A program made the translations under genes and the position numbers. Under the pieces are notes generated by a model. It did no database searches, had not been told where the DNA came from, and worked only from the letters and a program-made list of their open reading frames with translations. Below are positions 40,528-52,164 of a stretch of DNA of 64,000 nucleotides, piece by piece. The stretch lies in assembly GCA_016271365.2 (NCBI GenBank), contig CM057456.1:1395899001-1395963000 (forward strand), written 5' to 3'. The stretch is from Neoceratodus forsteri (taxonomy: Eukaryota; Chordata; Ceratodontiformes; Ceratodontidae). The first letter of the stretch is position 1; each line of letters opens with the position of its first letter.

Positions 40528-43493
40528 ATGCCCTTCTACAAGTTCCTAATGACTCTTCTGCTGCTACTTTCTGGGGACATTGAGACAAACCCTGGACCAT
40601 CTACCACCCCAAATACAGGGCCATCCACTACTCCCCTCCAGCTACCCCGTCGTCTAAAAATTATGCATTTAAACATTTGCAGCCTGCTAAACAAAATCAC
40701 ACTGCTGCAGCCAACTATCACCTTCCCAAAACTCGACATCTTGGAAATCTCCAAAACCTGGCTCAAGCCCCACATCAGTGACAATGAAATATCCATCCCA
40801 GGCTACTCCACTATCAGGTTCGACTGACCAGGAAACAAGAGGGGAGGTGGGGTAGCTATGTATATCTCTCTTGCCATCCATTTCACTCCTGTCAATATAC
40901 AAAAACTCCCTCATCCGATAGACATACTACTAATCAAACTCTCCTTCCCCCATACTACCCCATTATTTATAGCAGGATCTTACTGCCCCCCCCAAACCAC
41001 GTTAACAATTATTATGGAACACCTGGACTCCCTAAATTCCCTCACCAGGGGTGGTTAGCACCATATCCTAGGGGATTTTAATTTAAACTGTCTATCCAGC
41101 TTCACCTCAAATCTCTGTAACCAAGTTGTGGCACTAAATCTGTCGCAAATGATCACTGAACCCACTTGACTGAACAAGAAGTCAAAAAAACACACCCTTC
41201 TGGACTGGGCCCTCACATCCCACCGGCATCGTATCATTGCCTCAGGCACCCTACCTGACTCACTAAGCGATCACCATATGATTTACTTAAGTAGTAAAAT
41301 TTTCCAGCTTTAAGCCCCACCTCCCAGAACCATTCTCTCAAGGTCAATTAAATCCCTGGGCCTTGCCGTGCTGCTAAATGACCTGACCGCCATCGATTGG
41401 TCCCCCCATCCACAGGGCCTCTTCTATCAATGACACGTGGCTCTATTTCAAATAAAAGTTCCTAGCTGCATGGGACATCCATGCACCTCTCAGACAGTCT
41501 CGGGTGAGGGGTGCCCACTTGCCGTGGATCACTGCTGACATTATGTCTCTCACCAGAGCCAGAGACCAGGCATGGAATACTTTCAAGGACTCCAGTTCCC
41601 CTGTCGACCATGCAAAATACCGTTCCTTACATAACACCTGCATCAGGTAAGTCAGGCCGACTAAGGTTTCATACTTTAAATCTTCCTTCCAGGCTAACAA
41701 ACCATCCAGCAAAATTCTGGAAAGTGGTCAAATCTGTCTTCTACCCACCCTCTCAGACCCCCCTCACCTGTGTTGAATGTAGGTGGTACTGTAATAACGG
41801 ACCCTCTAGCAGTAGCAACTGAATTTAACTCCTATTTTATGAGTTGCACCTCGGCACTGCTGTCTGCTTTCCCCCAAGTCCAGTCTAACCAGTCCAAACA
41901 CCCCGCGGCAGCTGCCCCCACTGAACCCATTCCCCTGCTTCCCCCATCTTCTCCTTCTGTCAAGTCTCCCCATTGGCTGTTTTGAAAGCTTTGATCTCTC
42001 TAAACCCAAACAAAGGTAAATGCCCCACCGGGCTGGATTCCAAGATTCTCTACCTAGCTGCCCCTGCAATTGCCATCCCCCTGGCTGATCTCTGCAGTCT
42101 CTCCTCCTCTCTTGCTTCAATTCCCTCAGAATGGAAACACGCTATGGTCATCCCACTCCCAAAGGGAAGTGACTCCTCTGTTCCTGGAAACTACTGTCCT
42201 AGTTCCCTCCTCCCCATCCTGGTAAAACTTCAAGAGAAACTAGTCCTCTTCCAACTCTCCTGCTTTCTCAACTCCTCCTCCTTCTCACCCTACCAGTCTG
42301 GCTTCAGAAATCCCACTCCACAACCACCTCACTCCTACGACTCACAGACTTCATCTTGGATGAGATGGACAAGGGTCACATCACCTTTTCAATTTTTGTG
42401 GACCTGGCCAAGGCATTCGACACGTTCTCTCATGCCATCCTGTTGGATAAGCTCTCCATTGCTGGGCTATCTGCCAAGGCCTCCAGTTGGTTCCACTCTT
42501 ACCTGGTAGGCCGATCCTAATCCATCAGAATTTGTGGTTCCACCTCGCCCTCCTTCCCAGTTACCACTGGAGTCCCCCAAGGCTCAGTCCTAGGCCCGAT
42601 TCTGTTTGCCATCTTCCTAAATGACCTGTCCACTGCCTGCGCACTCATTCATATATATGTATGCGGACACCATCTTGTATGCTTCTGGCCCTTCAACCAC
42701 TGAGGTAGCGACCACATTGCAGCAGGACTTCAATAAAGTCCAGCTCTGGTTTCGCGCCAACCAGCTATTCCTCAGTGCCTAGAAGACTGTCTCCATGACC
42801 TTCGGCATGAGGCAGAGACTCTCTCAGCTTAAAGCCACCCCCTCCTTACACACCCTGGATGGAACTACTTTGGAGGCTTGCACCTCCTTTAGATATCTTG
42901 GGGTCTGGCTGGACCAGCATCTTGACTTTTCTGTACACATCGATGCCATCCACAAAAAACTCCACCCCAAACTGGGCGTTCTCTACTGCAACCATGGTTG
43001 CATCCCCTTGCCAGCTTGTAGGGAACTCGTACAGAAAATGAGTCTCCCCATATTTGACTATGGGGATGTAGTTTACAGTGTCGCTTCCAAGTCCAACCTA
43101 GCCAGACTGGACCCTCTTTTCCACTTTTTCTGTAGATTTGCCATTGACAACATGTCCCACCCACACCACTGCGACCTCTATCGGTCTCTAAATCTGCCCT
43201 CGCTACACGACTGTCGATGGGCACACTGTGCCAAGCTCACAGCAAAGTACTGGTCCCAGTCCTTGCCTCCATACCTGGAGGCTGTGCTCATGTCCCATAC
43301 TGCGGCAGCATATTCCCTGAGAAACACTGACACCTGTCTCCTATCTGTACCACGCATGTCGTCATCAAGACAAGCAGCCTTCAGACACCGCATGCCCAAA
43401 TTGTGTAACTCCCTTCCTGCAAGCACCCAGCTAATGACTTCCTCCCTGAACCTCAAGTCATCTCATAAATGTACACTTTTCTACACCATGTGA
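40528..43493 (+). pseudogene. L2-D ORF2: 2A-like motif, endonuclease, RT
   Basis: ATG 40528 starts a Leu-rich leader and SGDIETNPGP, then IMHLNICSLLNKI, ILEISKTWLKP (ETW reading KTW), NKRGGGVAMYISL, GSYCPP, HHILGDFNLNCLS (GDFN kept), TLLDWALTS and SLSDHHMIYL (SDH kept). The RT reads LNPNKGKCPTGLDSKIL, VIPLPKGSDSSVPGNY, IFVDLAKAFDTFSH (block A) and [20 protein letters not shown] (block B). In block C, MYADTILYAS replaces YADD, one Asp codon having been lost. From 42795 a 232-codon clean frame carries RYLGVWLDQHLDFSVHI and LPIFDYGDVVYSVASKS to the end. Stops occur at several points, so it is inactive. Confidence 0.88.
40573..40599 (+). other. canonical 2A-like motif GDIETNPGP
   Basis: Residues 16-24 of the L2-D ORF2 frame read G-D-I-E-T-N-P-G-P after LLLLLS. 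This satisfies the D-(V/I)-E-x-N-P-G-P consensus of 2A translational-recoding peptides, in which the ribosome releases at the Gly-Pro bond without a stop codon. It lies 23 residues from the start and about 24 residues before the endonuclease, so it would separate a short leader from the enzyme. Confidence 0.9.
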
Positions 43494-43792
43494 GTGTGGA
43501 TAGAGGTGCACGAGTACAGATCAGTATTGGTTCCTGTTCTGGATTGCCTTCTGTCTCTTCCATTATCTCAAGTGCTGCTATGTATAAATTAATGTATGTA
43601 TCTATGTAACTTATGTTAGCTTGGCCATGTTTGTACATATCTCCTTATATTGTGTTGCAAATGCACTGTATGTATTATACGTTTGTTCCTATGTTCCCTC
43701 TCCCCAGGACACACCTGGAATCAGGCAGTTCTCTGCTCAGTTTGTCCTCCTGGTAAAACTTTTAAGTAAATAAATAAATACTGTAGGCACAT

Positions 43793-44425
43793 TGATCACA
43801 TCTCAAAAACCATAGGGCCCAAACTTGACTTTCTCTACAGACTTAAATGCTGTCTCAGTGCTGACATGAAGAAGCAGGTAGTCTCCCACTTCCGCCCTCT
43901 TCCATTGACTGAGGTGACATCTTCTACGGCTGTGCAAACAATATAACTTTTAGGACTCTGGATAGTTTGAACAAGTTAAGCAGGTTCATCCTCTGCTGTG
44001 GATGGTCTACGCATCATTGTCTGCTATATGACCTGCTTAACTGGTCAAGTCCCTCGGTCATGTACATTTACAACTGGCTCTCTTTGTGGTAAAACTGTGC
44101 ATGAGACAAGCCCCTGATTATCACCTAGTCCACCCATACAGTCAAGCAATGCCTGCTCACTCTGTTCAGTAGCAGCACTTACCTTCTCAATTCCCAGGAT
44201 GAAGTGTGAATTTGGTAGAAAGGCCTTCTCATGTACAGCACCAGACACCTGGAACAAACTCCCTCTCCAGCTGAGAAATGCTTCTAGCCTGCAAGCGTTC
44301 AAGTTCTGTCTTTCCAGCCACTTTAGAACTGCTTGCATTTGTTTTGGTCCAGTATCCCCCTCTCTCTGACTTTGCTCATGTTGAATAACGGTGATCATGC
44401 TCTATATTTACTGTGAACCCGTTGC
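43793..44425 (+). pseudogene. L2-like LINE ORF2 C-terminus, interrupted by the LTR element
   Basis: Broken plus-strand frames read DHISKTIGPKLDFLYRL, then CEFGRKAFSCTAPDTWNKLP and LRNASSLQAFKFCLSSHF (44200-44320), the conserved C-terminal F-x-x-x-A-P-x-x-W-N-x-L-P block. Its 3' UTR resumes beyond the LTR element at 48099-48290 and ends TTATACTGGTTAGATTCATT, then CAAATAAATTA, an L2-style tail. Confidence 0.75.
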
Positions 44426-44430
44426 TTACT

Positions 44431-45324
44431 GTGGAGTGGTTATGGGATGACAGATGGACCGGACACCGAACTTCAAGTTCAACACACAATCTCTGTGTGA
44501 TGTTTATTCAAAATACAATAGATAACCTTAAGCAATGGCATAGCCCTTCTTCAGTTCATCAGTTTGCAGCAACAGACTATGCATGTCCTTTCTCTGCACT
44601 TAGCCAGCACCTACTGACACTGATCTCTGATCTAACTTAGCAGTTGAGATTCAGCCTCCACCCCTATGCGGGCCTTGTTTGCTTGGGTGGTGGGGGCTCA
44701 AAAAAAAACAAAAAAACAAGCTAAAGACAAAGAATCTCAGTGCAGAAGCACTGAAACATGGGTTACCCCAAAGGGCATTGACAATAAGCCAAGTTTCAAA
44801 AAACACAACATCGCACATACTTCCCTAATGCAAAGCATCATGGGATATATGCAAATCAACAATATTTCAGATTGTCTCCATTTAAAGCAATTTACATGCA
44901 TTTTAAATAGCACAACTAACTTAATTTTTATAATACAGTCAACTAGTACTTTTACCTTAACGCGTAGTGCCATGGTATTTTCAACATTTACAGGTTTCAT
45001 AAACATAAGGTATATACACTCCATCAAGGTATTTTATGACATGGTAGTGCTATTACATACTAAATCCAACAACGATAAACCCAACCTGTTTTACATACGC
45101 TCAGAGGTCACCACAATAACCTCCCTGTACGAGGACCTGAGAGGGAAAAGGAAAATTAAAGAGGACACTGTAGCATAGTCAAGAAAGGGAAGGGGGTGCC
45201 CATAGGTGGCCATCCTTATGGACTAGAAATTGTAAAGGATAGCTTAGGCCAAGATACAGAAGAACTGTTGCAACAGATTCAAGAAAAGGTCGGTCGTCAA
45301 GAGTGGCAGGAGCTCCCTGTCACA
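44431..45324 (-). repeat. LTR, left copy (3' LTR of the minus-strand element)
   Basis: 894 bp, TG...CA ended on the plus strand. It differs from the right copy by substitutions and small indels, for example an extra segment near 44875-44895 and a longer A run in the other copy, showing that the insertion is not recent. Confidence 0.9.
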
Positions 45325-45340
45325 TATCCCCCACCTTAAG
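45325..45340 (-). other. polypurine tract
   Basis: Minus strand CTTAAGGTGGGGGATA directly precedes the 3' LTR start TGTGACAG. Such purine runs prime plus-strand DNA synthesis in LTR retroelements. Confidence 0.7.
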
Positions 45341-47183
45341 AGGGAAGCAGTTATTGCAGACTGCTTACCACCTTCCTGTCCCAGGAAGAGATGGCGCTTC
45401 CACCCATCCATCTTCGGAAGCCCTGTCTCAGGGTCCCTATTAGCGATAAACATTTTATCATAGACATAGTGGATATCATCATTCTTTACCCTGAGGCATT
45501 AACACATTTCTCAACAGAGACTAATGGTACCTACCCTGAGGCATTAAAACATTTCTCAACAGAGACTAAGGGGACCTTCCCTGAACTATCTTCTTTCAGG
45601 GAAAGTCCATCATATTTCATAACCAAAAATCTGACCGGCTGTAAAGTCCAGTACCATAGAAAGACTTTATCTGGGGTGAGTACTTACCTGCTCCAACCCC
45701 ACCAATCATGTTGGTTTTAAGCAAGGGCCCAATCCTAGGTTCAACCCCTCTATATAAACCCACTATGGCTCTCTTTTTTTTTTTTAATTATTTTATTTAA
45801 CATTTTCTTTACACACTTTACAGATAAGAAAGGGTTACAGCGAATTAATAAATGTTTTCAGTAATAATGTTAGGTTTGCAGCAGAATCATTAATCTCTAA
45901 GGGTATAAACATTGTCATGACAAATCAGTACTCCAGATCATGATATATAATAAATAATCCATCTCCATGTTATACCCCAATTGATAGTGCTGAGGAGAGG
46001 GGTTTAATCCTGTAATATTAAAGGATATCCGAGTACCCTCACCCTCACCCCCTCAACATGCTGGGTAAAGAACTCCAGCTTGGCAAGTCGCAAAAAAGAA
46101 TTATGGGCAGAAGGTGGGGTCCACCGATGATTGGTTCAAAACCCACCACTGCCATTTCAACATGTGAGATGGACCCTTATTTTGTATTTTAGCATTGAAA
46201 CTTTCTGAGCAGTATATATCAGACATAATAATTGTCCATTCTTGGACCGTAGGAATCTGGGTTGACCTCCACCTATGAACCCACTATGTCTCTTGATTCA
46301 TTCATTTCACTTGCTACGGAAACAGACACCTGAGGGTAGACACACTAGGTGTTACCCCAACACAGGTTCCAATCCTTTTTCCACCCACCTCCTCCTTTGT
46401 AGGTTTTCCATCAAAAAAAATAAATGAATAAAAAATAAAACACATGTACCACCTCCTTGATCTTAACATATTGTAATATTTTGGCAACATTAGCCTGCAT
46501 GCAGTATACCCCATGCAGTACTGTTAATAGATTTAGCTGTATCAAGAAAAAGTCACTTCAGCCTCATAGGCTTCTTCTTGCTTGCTTGGAGTCTTTAACC
46601 CCAGCAAAGTATCACTAGGCGCAGTCTCACCTGGGGTCTCACATTCAAGTTCCATACTAGCATCTCTGACCTCCAACAGGTAACACCCTAGGATCAAAGG
46701 CAACAAAGGAATAACCTGCTCAGTCAGGGGGTCCTCCTCCAGCTGAGCCCATGGAAAATCCTCCTCCTCCTCTGATTCTTTATCCAAACTCTCCAGCAGG
46801 GACCTCTCGAGCATCTGGCAGCGGTGCTCTGCTTCTCTGCATAGTCGGTCTGCCTCCAGTCATTGCCCACTCATCCAGTGGATCATCCTTATTAGGGTCT
46901 CCACCTCCTGGGTGTTGTCTTGCACCTCTGGTCTGCCTCGACCCACATTAGTTCCTTGTCCCCTTTGCATCTCTTTAACATCTTCAGGCTAGGCCTTCCT
47001 CCGAGTTCCCATGTCCAGTCCAGGCAGCAGCTTCTCTCCCACTCTGTCGGCCATGGTTCTGGTCAGAACTCCATGGACTTTCTTCTCTGGCAACTCCTGG
47101 TGCATCGGTCCACCTGGGATATCTGGGCGATATCCACCAGAAAATGTCCCTCTTCAACCAGTCCAGATGCTTGCAGCAAGATA
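45341..47183 (-). pseudogene. degenerate interior of the LTR element, Gag-like remnant
   Basis: On the minus strand, between about 46860 and 46542, an open frame begins with a helix-rich segment of Leu, Glu, Arg and Cys (coiled-coil-like), followed by an acidic run (ESEEEED) and a Pro/Glu-rich end. Position and composition fit the start of a Gag-like protein, but no zinc knuckle is visible. At 45491-45582 a 45-bp piece is tandemly duplicated. No pol domain is seen. Confidence 0.45.
45757..46293 (-). mobile_element. poly(A) retroposon inserted in the LTR element interior
   Basis: The body 45774-46277 begins on the plus strand with a run of T (the inverse of a poly(A) tail) and is flanked by AACCCACTATGGCTCT (45757-45772) and AACCCACTATGTCTCT (46278-46293), a 16-bp target duplication with one mismatch. 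That length and the poly(A) tail are typical of L1-type target-primed insertion. The body has no coding domain that I recognise. Confidence 0.8.
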
Positions 47184-47199
47184 TCCCACTCTCACACCA
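47184..47199 (-). other. primer-binding site, tRNA-Leu-like
   Basis: The plus strand reads TCCCACTCTCACACCA, which is the form of a tRNA 3' end including CCA, and it is 4 bases from the inner edge of the right LTR. Its complement is therefore the minus-strand PBS. The sequence is closest to vertebrate tRNA-Leu 3' ends as I recall them. Confidence 0.7.
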
Positions 47200-47203
47200 A
47201 GTC

Positions 47204-48093
47204 TGTGGAGGGGTTGTGGGATAACAGATGGACCAGACACCGAACTTCAAGTTCAATACACAATCTCTGTGTGATGTTGATTCAAAATACAGGCGATAAC
47301 ATTAAGTAATGGCACATCAATTCTTCAGTACATCAGTTTGCAGCAACAGACTATGTATATTCTGTCTCTGCACGTAGCCAGAACCTGCTGACACTGATCT
47401 CAGCTCTAATTTCGCAGTTGAGAGTCAGCCTCCACCCGTATGCGGGCCTTATTTGCTTGGGTGGTGGGAGCTCAAATAAAAAAAACAAAAACAAAAAAAA
47501 AAACAAATTAAAGACAAAGAACCTCAGTGCAGAAGCACTGAAACAAGGGTTACCCAAAGGGCATTGACACTAAGCCACGTTTCAAAGAAACACATCGCAC
47601 GTACTTCCCTAATGCAAAACATCATGGGATATATGCAAATCAACATATTTCAGATTATCTCAGTTTACATGCATTATAAATAGCACAACTAACTTAATTT
47701 TTATAATACAGTCAACTAGTACTTTTTACCTTCATCAAAAACACCTAGTACCATGGTGTTTTCAACATTTATAGGTTTCATAAATGTAAGGTATATACAG
47801 TCCATCAAGGTATTTTATGACATAGTAGTGCTATTACATACTAAATCCACAACCTGTTTTACATACGCTCAGAGGTCACCACAGTAACCTCCCTGTATGA
47901 GGACCTGAGAGGGAAAAGGAAAATTAAAGAGGACACTATAGCATTGTCAAGAAAGGGAAGTGGGGTGCCCATAGGTGGCCAGCGTTATGGACTAGAAACT
48001 GTAAAGGATAGATTAGGCCAAGAAACAGAAGAACTGTTGCAGCAGATTCAAGAAAAGGTTGGTCCTCAAGTGTGGCAGGAGCTCCCTGTCACA
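47204..48093 (-). repeat. LTR, right copy (5' LTR of the minus-strand element)
   Basis: 890 bp with the same TGTGGAG start and GTCACA end on the plus strand as the left copy. As the 5' LTR it would have contained the element's promoter on the minus strand. Confidence 0.9.
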
Positions 48094-48098
48094 CTTAC

Positions 48099-48295
48099 CT
48101 TTACAGTTTGTTTTTCCTGTGTATATTTTTGCCTGTTAGTAACTATTCCTGCTGGACTATGTTAACCTGTTGATGGTTGCTATCCTCCATGAGACTCCAT
48201 GAAAACAAGATGCGGCATCTTATGGGGTTATACTGGTTAGATTCATTTCAAATAAATTATAATGGGGCATTCAAATTAAACATGGGGTTACTTGA
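48099..48295 (+). mobile_element. L2-like LINE 3' UTR, continuation after the LTR element
   Basis: This continues the LINE whose ORF2 C-terminus is at 43793-44425. The end ACTGGTTAGATTCATTTCAA plus ATAAATTA matches other L2-style tails here. Confidence 0.65.
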
Positions 48296-48794
48296 CAAAA
48301 ACAATTTTGCCAGATATATGTACAGTTACACACAACTTAGTTGCTGCATTTTTTTTTTTTTTACAAAGCCATAGGCCACAGTTACAAATAGCACACCCAG
48401 GGTGTATGGCAATGTAGAGCCCTGTATTCTTGATGTGCTGGCAGCTTGTCTAGATGTACAATCGTCAATGCATTGCATCCTCAGGATGTGCGCTGCCAAT
48501 GCTTTAGCATGCAGTCTGCTGCCTGGTGCCCGCAGGTAATGTAGCAGGAGGATGTGCCAAAGCAGCACCAAGGGAACTCTGACTTCCAGAATTTGGTCTG
48601 GGGACCCCCAATTTTTTTATTTTGGAAGGCCTGCACCTTGATGGGCAAATGCTACCAAGAGTCCTGACATCACTGCCTTGTATGTTGCAAACAAATGGAT
48701 TTTGAACTGTAAAACCGTGATGAGGGAGCCGGTGTAGTAAGGTATCCAGACATCTTTTTACCCAGCATAGCCTACACTGCATCGTTATTTTTAT
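48296..48794. other. unclassified DNA with an internal T run
   Basis: A T run at 48350-48361 could be the inverse of a poly(A) tail of a minus-strand retroposon, but no target duplication was found. Nothing else is supported. Confidence 0.35.
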
Positions 48795-49439
48795 ATAGTT
48801 ATTTATTTATTGGTTGGTTTAAAAACTGGTAACCAGGAAAGGCACTCTGAGCCAAGGCTCGTTTCCAGGTGTGACCTGGGGGAAAGGATAGAGGAAAACA
48901 TTAAGCAAACACAATAGATTAGGTGGTTAGAAACAAAGTGCAAACAACAGTAGTGTGATTTGGTAAAAGGTGTGACATTTTCAAGTCATGGGTATCCAGC
49001 GCAAGAAAGTGCTTAACTTCCTGAGACGAAAATCAAGCAGGAGGTGGACCATCACAGTGCAGGGAACTGGGAGGCATAAAACCGTCCCAAGGGAGGGGGC
49101 AGGGGAAGGGAAAGGCAGATCAGGAAGGGAGCTGACAGGTGCAGGACGGAGTTGGGAGAAGTTTAAGATGGTGCTTAAGGTGGGTGGGGGAGGGTGAGTG
49201 AGGGAGTGCCGAAGGGAGGAGGTTCCGGAGAGAGTGAAGATAATAGGAAAATGTTGACTGCCTAGCAAAGTGATGTGTGAAGTTGGAAAACTTCACTTTG
49301 TGGATTAGTTTACAGATTCTCCTTATTTCACAAAGTTAATCCGCCGTGCAAAATCCAAATTCACATAAACTGATAACTACGTGAAATGCGAAGTTGGCAA
49401 CTTCACTGGTGAAGTTTAGTACAGAGGCGAAGTTTGTAA

Positions 49440-50386
49440 TGTACTGTGGGACTGGAGGTCACACGTTGCTGAAACAAGCTGTATGCCAGGAGGAGGCTGT
49501 CTTCAGTGCGGTCTTCTGAAGACAGGGCAGGAGTGAAGTCTGTGTGTGCTTGTCTAAGAAAAAAACTAAAATACATCTCAAAATTAAGCTTTTTGAATCC
49601 AGATTGCTCACAAATTGTTCTAGAAGACCTTGTATTGCTAGATTTGTGTGTGTTTTTTTCAGGGATTATTTACTTTAAAGTAGTGGTTTCTGTTTTGTCA
49701 GTCAGTGAAACAGTGGTGGGGGGAGCCGTAGATGTACAAGCAAGGTAGCCCAGAAAGATCTGGAGCTTTTGTGTCTAAGCAGGAGATTTGTGTTATATTT
49801 TGGTTTCTTCACTCTTTCTTGTTCACCATTTTTGATCTGTAGTCAACAATTTCTCATTTTTATTTCAGTGGTTTATTTTGGTGTGTTTAAAGTATTTTGT
49901 CAGTGTCTTTCTGTAACAATTTTAGTTATTTTGTATTTATATTTTTCTTAAAATTATGATGTTCTGTCACTTTTTGTTATACTTAATATTACATTACCTC
50001 TGTTACCCCTGTCGTTTTAATCCTTGTTCTGTTTAAAAAAGAAAGAACATTTTTGGTTGTGTTTAGTAGTAGTTTTTCAGATCACACTGCTGGTCCTTGA
50101 TTCTCTAGGGGTAGGTGTTGTCTGCTTTTGCTGATAGTTAATAATTTGTTTACCCATTACACCTATTGTGTATGTCATGTTAGTTTATTAATCCCTGTGT
50201 TGTGTTAAATAAAAATCCTTTTTTTTGGTTTTGCTGCATACTAGTAGCATAGCATTTTTTCAGTTCACAGAGGTCTACAATACTAACACATAATACCCCT
50301 GGAAAAATTCACGGGATGTGTACAATATCCCAAAATCACATCCCAACTTGATAATGGTTCTACATCCACAATTTAAGTCTGATAAT
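49440..50386. other. interior of the TA-flanked element, unassigned
   Basis: T-rich DNA with a small palindrome at 49496-49524 (CTGTCTTCAGTGCGGTCTTC, then TGAAGACAG) and an AATAAA at about 50209. No protein domain is visible. Confidence 0.4.
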
Positions 50387-51900
50387 CATAGAAACATAGA
50401 CTTTGAGGGCAGATAAAGACCACTTGGCCCACCTAGTCTGCCCATTTCCCTACCTACTGGATAAGCTGTAGATCCTAGTTAACCAACAGCCTATTTCTTC
50501 CTACCCCCAACAAGAATTGTCTTATGTCTGTCCCATGCATTCCTGAATTCCCCCACTGTTTTTGACCCTACAACCTCCTCAGGAAGGCTGTTCCATGCGT
50601 CCACCACCGTCTCTGTGAAAAAATACTTCCTAACATTACCCCTGAGCCGAACCCCCTCTATCTTCAAATTGTGTCCCCTTGTTCTTGCACATCTCTTTTT
50701 CTGAAAGATGCTACCCTCTTGGACTTTGTTGATTCCCTTGAGGTACTTAAAAGCATCTATCATGTCCCCCCTCTTTTCTTCAAGGGTATACATATTAAGC
50801 TCCTTTAGTCTCTCCTCATATGGCTTCTGTTGCAGACCCTGCACCATTTTAGTTGCCCTCTTCTGGACTGTCTCCATCCTGTCTATGTCCTTGAGGAGAT
50901 GGGGTCTCCAGAACTGGATGTAGTACTCCAGATGGGGTCTCACCCAACTGTCTGTACAGAGGGATAACAACTTCCTGTATTCTACTGGTGATGCCTCTCC
51001 CTGTACATCCCAGTAACCCCCCAGCCCTCTTTACTGCCTTCTCACATTGCTTGCCTACCTTTAGGTCACCTGATATGACTACCCCCAGGTCCCTTTCCAT
51101 TTTTTTTGTTACTACCCCCCCCCCACCATTGTGTACTCTTCCCTTGGGTTTTTGTTTCCTAGGTGCATTACTTTGCACTTCTTTGCATTAAATCCAAGCT
51201 GCCATACTTCTGACCATTCCTCCAGCCTTGCCAAGCCCCTTCTCATCCTTTCCACCCTCCCTCGTAGTAAACCCTGTTGCAGATCTTTGTGTCATCTGCA
51301 AAGAAGCATACTTTTCCTTCCAGTTCCTCTGTAATGTCACCTATAAAGACATTAAAAAGGACCGGACCCAGTACTGAACCCTGTGGTACCCCACTAGTAA
51401 CCCCCCTTTCTTCAGAATGGACTCCATTTACTATTGCCTTCTGTGTCCTGTTGTCCAACCAATGTTTTACCCAGGCTACTAGCCTGGGACCCACTCCTAG
51501 GCTGGCTAATTTGATTATTAATCTTTTGTGTGGGGATGTGTCAAATGCCTTGCTAAAGTTTAGGTAGGCCATGTCCACAGCCCCTCCCTGGTCTGCTACT
51601 TTGGTCACTTAGTCAAAGAAATCGATTAGATTTGTCTGACATGACCTTCCTGCTGTGACTCCATGCTGCCTTGAGTTCTATGCCCCACTGGCCTCTAGGT
51701 ACTCAACAATTCTTTCCTTCAGAAGTGATTCCATCATTTTCCCTACCACTGAGGTCAAACTGACAGGTCTGTAGTTTCCTGCCTCTGTCTTGCTCCCACT
51801 TTTGTGAAGGGGAATTGCATCTGCCCTCCTCCAGTCCTCAGGTACCACACCATCCTCCCATCTCATCATAACTGCACTGAATATGCACCTCCTCTTAGAC
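50387..51900 (-). pseudogene. CR1-C: 5'-truncated CR1 with RT and C-terminus
   Basis: The minus strand reads GVVPEDWRRADAIPLHKSGS, NYRPVSLTSVVGKMMESLL, GGAVDMAYLNFSKAFDTSPH (block A, with DF reading NF), [19 protein letters not shown] (block B), CFFADDTKICNRV (block C kept), LEYYIQFWRPHLLKDIDR, KRATKMVQGLQQKPYEER, LNMYTLEEKRGDMIDAFKYL and VRKYFFTETVVDAWNSLPEE. The 3' UTR ends at about 50387 with ATGTTTCTATG. The CR1 subfamily is the same as CR1-D. Several frameshifts are present. Confidence 0.9.
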
Positions 51901-52164
51901 TACAACCATATCAAGTTTCAGACAAATTTGAGAAAATTTGACTGAGTTATGCCTAAAAAAAACAAAAGGAATAGTTGGTGGAAGTCATTTCGACCCAGCC
52001 TCACCTTTGTGTACCCCAAGGAGAAGTTACAGGTGAAGTTGCAAGCCAAAGTTACCAATGGCAAATTTCCTATTAAATAGAAAAACTTTGTGAAATGATC
52101 CACTGAGGCGCATTTGGCGACTTCACCTTAACTTCGCCTGTGAATTAAAACTTCACAACATCTC
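51901..52164. other. right end of the TA-flanked element
   Basis: Carries AGGTGAAGTT, GGCGACTTCACC, AACTTCGCC and AACTTCAC words, mirroring those in the first 180 bases of the element. Confidence 0.5.

Larger units (their letters stand above)
40031..43792 (+). mobile_element. L2-D: near full-length L2-like LINE
   Basis: The 5' UTR extends from roughly 40040-40130 to 40527, ORF2 spans 40528-43493, and the 3' UTR ends at TCCTCCTGGTAAAACTTTTA and an (AAATA)-type tail at 43770-43790. It is uninterrupted by other elements, which suggests it is among the later arrivals, although it has many stops and frameshifts. Confidence 0.85.
44426..48098 (-). mobile_element. LTR retroelement with 5-bp target duplication (non-autonomous)
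   Basis: Two direct repeats of about 890 bp (44431-45324 and 47204-48093) start TGTGGAG and end GTCACA on the plus strand, and are flanked by CTTAC on both sides (44426-44430, 48094-48098). The primer-binding site lies next to the right LTR and the purine tract next to the left one, so the element is read on the minus strand, where the LTR begins TGTGAC and ends CTCCACA. The interior is only 1.88 kb, of which 0.5 kb is a later insertion. No protease, RT or integrase remnant was recognised, so it needed enzymes from elsewhere or has lost them. Confidence 0.9.

Noticed and set aside
44666..45178. 170-codon plus-strand frame as a gene
   Set aside because: It lies entirely within the left LTR, opposite to the element's reading direction, and is broken in the right LTR.
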